Assembly: GCA_020025475.1 (NCBI GenBank)
Contig: JAHHSA010000003.1
Span: forward strand, 18,287 to 82,286
DNA length: 64,000 bases
Source: Oscillibacter sp.
Lineage (GTDB): Bacteria > Bacillota > Clostridia > Oscillospirales > Oscillospiraceae
Direction: 5' to 3'
In this document: positions 59,249-64,000 of the stretch, piece after piece
How positions within the stretch are numbered: position 1 is the stretch's first letter
Layout of the letters: each line of letters opens with the position of its first letter
The notes under the pieces: model-generated
Told to the model about the DNA's origin: nothing
The model's database searches: none
What the model saw: only the letters and a program-made list of their open reading frames with translations
Translations under genes and position numbers: made by a program

Positions 59249-60633
59249 TCAGACCTGCCTCCTTCCACCAGCGGCCAGCGCACTGTGAACACCGCGCCGC
59301 CCTCCGGTCGGTTGGCCGCTTCCACGGTACCGCCCCGCCGCCGGATTGTATCACTGACGATGGCCAGACCCAGGCCTGTACCGCCGGCGGCACGGGAGCG
59401 AGCCTTGTCCACCCGATAAAATCGCTCAAAGATGCGGGGCAGATCCTCCTCGGGAATACCGGCGCCATTGTCCGCCACTTTCAGCTCTGCCTGGCCGTCC
59501 ACTGGGTGCAGGGAAACCTGTACGCTGCTGCCGGACGCGGAATATTTCACCGCATTATCGGTCAAATTGTATATGACCTGGTGGATTTCATCCCGCGTGC
59601 CTACCACCAGGCAGCCCTCCGCCGCCTCATACGTCAGATCCACAGACTTCTCCTGGGCCACCAGGCTCATCATCCGCATGACCTGTTCCAGAATCGGCAG
59701 CACGTCCACTGCGTCAGCCTGCTCCATAACGCCGTTATCCAGTCTGGTCAGTCGCAGCAGATCTTCCGTGATCCTGGAAAGTCGGTCCACTTCCTGCCCG
59801 ATATCCGCCACAAATTCCCTGGTCGTCTCCCAGTCAATATTGTCCGTCTGTAAAATGGAATCCGCCAGAAGCCGGATGGCGGCCAGCGGGGTTTTCAACT
59901 CATGCGAAGCGTCGGAGACAAATCGGCGCCGGGCAGCCTCTGTGGTCTCCAGGCGGTCGGAGAGGCTGTTGAAAGCCTGTCCAATCTGCGCCACCTCGTC
60001 CTTCCCGGTGATTTCCGCCCGGTGGCTGTAATCGCCTTCCCGGACCTTGCGGATTGCCGTCAGCAGACTGCGGATTCGCTGGGTCAGCAGCACCGACAAA
60101 ACGCCGCTGAGCAGCAGCACCACAACCGCAATGACCGCAGAGAGGCGCAGCAAATTGGCTTGCAGGCCCTCCAGCAGTGCCGCCTGCTCCGTGTCGTACT
60201 CATAGGCATACACCGCACCGATGATCTGATTCTGATACAGCACCGGTGAGGTGGCACGGCTGCGGAAGGCATCGTCCCGATAACTGCAGGTGAAGGCGTC
60301 GTTGCCAAGAAGGGCCTGGACCACCTCCGTATACAGGACATACTCTCCCAACGCATCACCCGTCTCCCGGGTGTCGTAGAGCACTTTGCCCGCAGTATCT
60401 GTCACCAGAATGCGGGACAGGCCAGTGTCCTCTACCACCGCCATGGCGGCTGAGACATTCTCCTCATCCAGCTGCTCCAAACCAGAGAGGGAGTAGACCA
60501 TGACCGATACACTGCTCTGCAAGGTGGCCTCCTTGCTGCGGAACACAAGATCCTGGGACACCAGCAGTGGGTAAGTGTTCAGCAGCAGCAGCACCGCCGC
60601 AATAATGATGATGTAGCTTACGCAGAATTTCAC
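59245..60633 (-). CDS. Sensor histidine kinase with extracytoplasmic domain and HAMP
   Basis: A 462-aa kinase. Span 1 is at 5-25, an outside domain of about 145 residues follows, then span 2 near 170-190 and a HAMP linker (RSLLTAIRKVREGDYSHRAE). The phospho-acceptor is in VSDASHELKTPLAAI, and the ATPase domain has YNLTDNAVKYS, ADNGAGIPEEDLPRIFERFY and GTGLGLAIV. The start is a GTG with AAAGGAT unusually far (about 20 nt) upstream, so the true N-terminus may differ slightly. It is coupled to the GerMN lipoprotein and 28 nt after its response regulator. Confidence 0.9.
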   Translation of the reverse strand: MKFCVSYIIIIAAVLLLLNTYPLLVSQDLVFRSKEATLQSSVSVMVYSLSGLEQLDEENVSAAMAVVEDTGLSRILVTDTAGKVLYDTRETGDALGEYVLYTEVVQALLGNDAFTCSYRDDAFRSRATSPVLYQNQIIGAVYAYEYDTEQAALLEGLQANLLRLSAVIAVVVLLLSGVLSVLLTQRIRSLLTAIRKVREGDYSHRAEITGKDEVAQIGQAFNSLSDRLETTEAARRRFVSDASHELKTPLAAIRLLADSILQTDNIDWETTREFVADIGQEVDRLSRITEDLLRLTRLDNGVMEQADAVDVLPILEQVMRMMSLVAQEKSVDLTYEAAEGCLVVGTRDEIHQVIYNLTDNAVKYSASGSSVQVSLHPVDGQAELKVADNGAGIPEEDLPRIFERFYRVDKARSRAAGGTGLGLAIVSDTIRRRGGTVEAANRPEGGAVFTVRWPLVEGGRSE

Positions 60634-60661
60634 CGGCAGTCTGTTGAATACAGATCCTTTC

Positions 60662-61333
60662 TCACTTAAAATAGTACCCCACTCCCCACTTGGTCATAAT
60701 GTGGTCCGGCTCCGCCGGATTTCTTTCCAGTTTTTCCCTCAGGCGGCGAATATGGACATCCACCGTTCGGTAATCCCCGGCGTAGGTATATCCCCAAACC
60801 ACATTCATCAGGTTCTCCCTGCTGTATACCCGTCGGGGGTTCCGCATCAGAAGCTCAATGAGATCATATTCCTTGGCTGTGAGGTCCACGATCTCTTCAT
60901 CCCGAACCGCCACCCGCTCCTCGGTATTGAGCGTCAAGTCCCCCACCGTCAGCAGCGTACCCTTGTCTCGCTGGAGACCGGCACGGCGCAGCAGCGCCCG
61001 CACCCGGGCCTTCAGCTCCAAAATATTGAACGGCTTTGTAAGATAGTCGTCTGCACCGCTCTCAAAGCCCATCAGCTTGTCGGCATCCTCACTTTTGGCT
61101 GTCAGCATGATGATGGGCACATTGGAAAACTCCCGAATCCGCATGCAGGCCTCCAGGCCGTCCACCTCCGGCATCATCACATCCAGCACAATCAAGTCGA
61201 ATCTACCGTTGCGGGCAAGCTCCACTGCTGCCGCACCGTCATAGGCGCACTCCACAGCATAACCTTCATTTTCCAGGTTGAATTTCATGCCCTTGACCAG
61301 CAGTTTTTCGTCGTCTACCACCAGAATCCTCAT
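60662..61333 (-). CDS. OmpR-family response regulator
   Basis: A 223-aa regulator: receiver with VVDDEK, the phospho-acceptor in LIVLDVMMPEVDG, MLTAKSED and LTKPFN; winged-helix domain with LTAKEYDLIELLMRNPRRVY and DVHIRRLREKLE, closing with TKWGVGYYFK. It heads the three-gene operon regulator-kinase-GerMN lipoprotein. In overall style it resembles PhoB/WalR regulators. Confidence 0.93.
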   Translation of the reverse strand: MRILVVDDEKLLVKGMKFNLENEGYAVECAYDGAAAVELARNGRFDLIVLDVMMPEVDGLEACMRIREFSNVPIIMLTAKSEDADKLMGFESGADDYLTKPFNILELKARVRALLRRAGLQRDKGTLLTVGDLTLNTEERVAVRDEEIVDLTAKEYDLIELLMRNPRRVYSRENLMNVVWGYTYAGDYRTVDVHIRRLREKLERNPAEPDHIMTKWGVGYYFK

Positions 61334-61346
61334 TGACCCATTCCTT

Positions 61347-61715
61347 TCAATCTACTACCAGGTACTCCCGCAGGCCGGACAGCTTTCCCGCACCGATGCC
61401 GGGGACCTCCATGATCTCCTCCAACGTTTCAAAGGGGCCGTTGTCCTCCCGATACTCCACAATGCGGCAAGCCAGGGTTCTGCCCAGCCCCGGAAGCTGC
61501 GCAAGCTGCTGCTCCGACGCCGTATTGATGCCCACCGGGGCACGCTCCGGGACCACAATTTGCTGTGCCCCGGCACGCTCCGGCGCAGCCGCTGCACCCG
61601 GCAGCTCTGCGGCCTGACGGTCCTGCAGGAACAGCACCAGCAAAACGCACAGAAACAGGGTCGTCAATCCCAGCAGAAGCTTTTCACTTTTTGTCACTTT
61701 TCCCTGTTTGTCCAC
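61347..61715 (-). CDS. ComEA-like helix-hairpin-helix protein
   Basis: A 122-aa protein from GTG 61715 (GGGAG 6 nt upstream): one N-terminal membrane span (LLLGLTTLFLCVLLVLFL), an Ala/Pro linker, and a C-terminal double helix-hairpin-helix (INTASEQQLAQLPGLGRTLA, RIVEYREDNGPF, EVPGIGAGKLSGL). ComEA receives DNA outside the membrane during transformation. No other competence gene lies nearby, so a true role in uptake is not shown. It ends just before the response-regulator start. Confidence 0.88.
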   Translation of the reverse strand: MDKQGKVTKSEKLLLGLTTLFLCVLLVLFLQDRQAAELPGAAAAPERAGAQQIVVPERAPVGINTASEQQLAQLPGLGRTLACRIVEYREDNGPFETLEEIMEVPGIGAGKLSGLREYLVVD

Positions 61716-61831
61716 AGTTGAACTCCCACATTGTTTTATGTTATACTGATATGGAATCGAAATATGGCGGATTTTGCCGCTTCTTTGCTGCATCCACGCC
61801 TTGATTATAGCATATGCTGCAGGAGATAACT

Positions 61832-63202
61832 ATGAAAACGAAACGCTTTTTATCTGTTTTTTTGCTCTTCACCCTGTTGATCAGCCTCTTCGCCGTTCCT
61901 CAGGCTGCTGCTTTGGAGGACCCCAACATCCAGTCTCAGGCTGCACTGCTGGTGGACGCGAACACAGGAAAGATCGTCTATTCCAAAAATGAACACCAGC
62001 AGCTCTACCCCGCCAGTCTGACCAAAATCATGACTGCGCTGCTGACACTGGAAGCGGTGGACAGCGGCAAACTCAGACTGGATCAGCCCATCGAGGCCTC
62101 CTCTTCCGCTTTTGTCGGTCTCTCGGATGACGGCAGCACCAGCGGTATCCAGCCTGGCGAAATTATGCCAGTTCAGGATCTGCTCTACTGTATGATGGTG
62201 GTCTCCGCCAATGAGGCCTGCAACATTTTGGCTGAAGCCGTTTCCGGCTCTGTCAGCGCCTTCGTGGACGCCATGAACGCCAAAGCCAAGGAACTGGGTT
62301 GTGAGAATACCCATTTTGCCAACGCCAACGGTCTCCATGATGACCGCCATTATACTTCCGCCTGGGACCTCTACCTCATCACCCGCGAGGCCATGACCCA
62401 CCCGGATTTCATGCGGATTGCGGACACCGGTGACATTGACCTGAAGCCTACCAACCTCCATCCGGAAGTTCGCCACCTCCATTCCACCAACTACCTGATC
62501 TCCGTCTGGCGTTCTCTGGGCTACCGCAACAAGAACGCCCATGGTATCAAAACCGGTCATACGGATGAGGCCGGCCACTGCCTGGTGTCCTCTGCCTCCA
62601 AGGGCAGTCTCCACTTCATCAGTGTGATTATGGGCGCCGAGCGGCTGGAGCTGCCAGGCAATGAGATTCGCACCATGAGTTTTTATGAAACCAACCGTCT
62701 CTTTGACTGGGGTCTGAAAAACTTTGTCTACCGGACGGTTCTGGAAGATACGGAAAACATCACCGATTTGGAGGTCTCGCTCTCCAAGGTGGATCATGTG
62801 ACTGTCCACCCCGCAAAGGACGTGGAAATTCTGATCCCCAACGACCTCTCCGCAGAAGATCTGGAACGATCCATCCAGCCCAAGTCCGATCCCATTGAGG
62901 CCCCCATCAGTGAGGGCGATGTGCTGGGCACTCTGACGCTCTCCCACAGCGGCAAGGAATATGCCACAGTGGACCTGCTGGCCCTGAGCGATGTGGAAGC
63001 CTCTCCTCTTCTGGTACTCTGGCACAATATTCAGCTTTTCTTCTCCAAGACCATTGTCCGGGTCATTGGTATCATCCTTCTTGCTCTGGCTGTGGCCTTG
63101 CTGATCTGGAAGATCTTCTTCAGCCGCCGGCGTTATCGGTACGGTCACAGCGTAGGCCGTGGCCGCAGCGGCAGCTATCATGGCCGCAGACGCCACTTTT
63201 AA
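61832..63202 (+). CDS. D-alanyl-D-alanine carboxypeptidase (DacF type)
   Basis: A 456-aa low-molecular-weight penicillin-binding protein. A signal peptide ends near VPQAAAL; catalytic motifs are YPASLTKIMTAL (SxxK), VVSANEAC (SxN) and GIKTGHTDEAGH (KTG). A beta-rich C-terminal domain and, unusually placed, a membrane span near 410-430 follow, with a basic Arg/Gly/Ser-rich tail (SRRRYRYGHSVGRGRSG) on the cytosolic side. The span probably replaces the amphipathic anchor. The ATG 61832 follows AGGAGATA. The enzyme trims pentapeptide stems, in Bacillus DacF during spore cortex formation. Confidence 0.9.
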   Translation: MKTKRFLSVFLLFTLLISLFAVPQAAALEDPNIQSQAALLVDANTGKIVYSKNEHQQLYPASLTKIMTALLTLEAVDSGKLRLDQPIEASSSAFVGLSDDGSTSGIQPGEIMPVQDLLYCMMVVSANEACNILAEAVSGSVSAFVDAMNAKAKELGCENTHFANANGLHDDRHYTSAWDLYLITREAMTHPDFMRIADTGDIDLKPTNLHPEVRHLHSTNYLISVWRSLGYRNKNAHGIKTGHTDEAGHCLVSSASKGSLHFISVIMGAERLELPGNEIRTMSFYETNRLFDWGLKNFVYRTVLEDTENITDLEVSLSKVDHVTVHPAKDVEILIPNDLSAEDLERSIQPKSDPIEAPISEGDVLGTLTLSHSGKEYATVDLLALSDVEASPLLVLWHNIQLFFSKTIVRVIGIILLALAVALLIWKIFFSRRRYRYGHSVGRGRSGSYHGRRRHF

Positions 63203-63208
63203 GTCATC

Positions 63209-63240
63209 AAAAGCGCCTCTGTTCAACAGAGGCGCTTTTT
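63209..63240 (+). terminator. Terminator after the carboxypeptidase gene
   Basis: AAAAGCGCCTCTGTT and AACAGAGGCGCTTTTT with a single-base-rich CA loop. Confidence 0.85.
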
Positions 63241-63277
63241 GCTTTACGTTACTTGATTGATTTGATTTCTCAGGGAT

Positions 63278-64000
63278 TTATCCCAGATTTTCACGCAGGG
63301 TTTTCAGATTGTTCTGCATCAGAGAGAGGTAGGTCTCTCCCGCTGCCAGATCCTTTGGAGAGATGTTGTGACAGGTATGGTACATGGCAGTATGGGTGCC
63401 GGTGGCCTCAGCAATGCTGTCAGCCACCAAATGATTGGAAAACTCAATGTAGAAGATGGTAGAGAGGTTCTCCTCCCGCACCTTCTCCGTCAGGAAGGCA
63501 ATGGTAGCAGCGGATGGCTCTGTCTGCGTGCTGCACCCTGGGAAAGCCGCATAGTAGGGCAGATCATACTCCGCCGCAAAATAGCGCAGCGGAAAGCGGT
63601 CACCAAAAATGATCGTCTTATCCGGCAGGCCCTCAAAGAACTCCGCAAACTCCTGATCCAGCGTATCCAGCTCGTGGGCGTAGCGTTCCGCATTCGACCG
63701 ATACTCTTCTCCGTTTTCCGGGTCCAGCTCCGCCAGCTTCTCGCCGATGTCCCGTGTGATCTTGGCAGCGTTCCGGGGAGAGGTCCAGACGTGCTCATCC
63801 ATATCCACCACTTCACCCAGACCGTGGTCCTGGGGATGCCCCATCTCCTCCTGGCAGGAAACATGGTTTTCCTGACCAGCCGGGCACTCGTCGGCATGGT
63901 GGTGAACCTCTGTAGGGCATTCTGTCTCACGGTGCTCCTCATCCTCATGGTGGTGATCGTGGCCGGGCATTGTCTGCATACCCTCCACTGTCATCTCATC
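63278..64000 (-). CDS. Zinc-binding lipoprotein of a metal ABC transporter (ZnuA-like), C-terminal part
   Basis: The frame runs through the right window edge, so the N-terminus is missing; 241 codons are present. It has a His/Glu-rich loop (GHDHHHEDEEH, then VHHHAD) typical of zinc-binding ZnuA/AdcA proteins, the metal-site segment MDEHVWTSPRNA, a second ligand region (TIIFGDRFPLRYFA) and a C-terminal domain with VREENLSTIFYIEF. The His-rich loop favours zinc over manganese. Membrane and ATPase partners would lie outside the window. Confidence 0.9.
   Translation of the reverse strand, partial: DEMTVEGMQTMPGHDHHHEDEEHRETECPTEVHHHADECPAGQENHVSCQEEMGHPQDHGLGEVVDMDEHVWTSPRNAAKITRDIGEKLAELDPENGEEYRSNAERYAHELDTLDQEFAEFFEGLPDKTIIFGDRFPLRYFAAEYDLPYYAAFPGCSTQTEPSAATIAFLTEKVREENLSTIFYIEFSNHLVADSIAEATGTHTAMYHTCHNISPKDLAAGETYLSLMQNNLKTLRENLG

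Noticed and set aside
1..64000. CRISPR arrays, rRNA genes, prophage or integrative element
   Set aside because: No regularly spaced repeats, no rRNA-like stretches and no integrase, capsid or conjugation genes were seen; only an IS5 fragment is present.

Overview
The window reads as chromosome of a Gram-positive, spore-forming, anaerobic gut Clostridium-type bacterium, most likely an Oscillospiraceae relative of Flavonifractor, Lawsonibacter or Oscillibacter. The grounds are a fairly high GC coding style with many AGGAGG ribosome sites, forespore/cortex genes (spmA, spmB), GerMN and AbrB/SpoVT-type proteins, a Clostridia-style ctsR-mcsA-clpC operon, the yfmF/yfmH M16 pair, SLH surface anchoring, and an anaerobic purine-degradation pair (ygeW/ygeY). 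The genus is inferred from overall gene style, not from a marker gene. There is no rRNA, no CRISPR array and no intact mobile element; one tRNA (Pro, GGG) is present.

Layout. 1-2.5 kb: ygeW (cut by the window edge) and ygeY, divergent from a YheO/DAUP-type regulator. 2.6-7 kb: a minus-strand operon yfmF-yfmH-lgt-folD (translation-factor modification, lipoprotein maturation, C1 metabolism). 7.1-8.1 kb: an M19 dipeptidase. 8.2-12 kb: the core plus-strand run ylxM-ffh-rpsP-khpA, then rimM-trmD from its own promoter. 12.1-14.1 kb: an ECF sigma factor overlapping a membrane-anchored serpin. 14.2-14.9 kb: a BilS-like flavodoxin behind a structured leader. 15-17.3 kb: feoAB. 17.5-18.5 kb: a YitT-family protein behind a promoter followed at once by a terminator hairpin. 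18.5-22.8 kb: two ECF sigma operons (sigma/zinc anti-sigma/two membrane proteins; sigma/DUF4179). 23-27.6 kb: a Bce-type antimicrobial-peptide module (permease, ATPase, kinase, regulator) with a match to the BceR-type operator.

28-35 kb: cysteine synthase, a 58-aa membrane protein, an FAD oxidoreductase, a macrodomain protein, DegV, and a sodium-dependent transporter. 35.4-39.6 kb: a 53-aa protein, then a ROK-family protein divergent from nagB-nagA (amino-sugar use), followed by three successive terminator hairpins. 40.5-44.2 kb: a 1219-aa secreted X-prolyl dipeptidyl-peptidase-like protein with two repeat domains and three SLH domains. 44.4-46.3 kb: a DUF4097 lipoprotein and a cysteine-rich protein of unknown role. 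46.4-47.8 kb: a worn stretch with tRNA-Pro and an IS5-family transposase remnant.

47.8-50.8 kb: a BlaR1-like M56 protease and BlaI repressor with a perfect operator dyad. 51-54.6 kb: ctsR-mcsA-clpC, without mcsB, with two CtsR boxes flanking the promoter. 54.7-56.6 kb: a 2[4Fe-4S] ferredoxin, trmN6-like and rsmI. 56.7-58.3 kb: an AbrB-type regulator divergent from spmA-spmB. 58.3-61.3 kb: a response regulator-histidine kinase-GerMN lipoprotein operon. 61.3-64 kb: a ComEA-like protein, a DacF-type D,D-carboxypeptidase and the start-truncated zinc-binding protein of a metal ABC transporter.

A recurring theme is envelope sensing: three ECF sigma factors, two two-component systems, a BlaIR-like pair and several surface or lipid-anchored proteins. 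The least ordinary items are the sigma-linked serpin and the SLH-anchored X-prolyl peptidase. No function was checked against a database; family calls rest on motifs read from the translated sequence.
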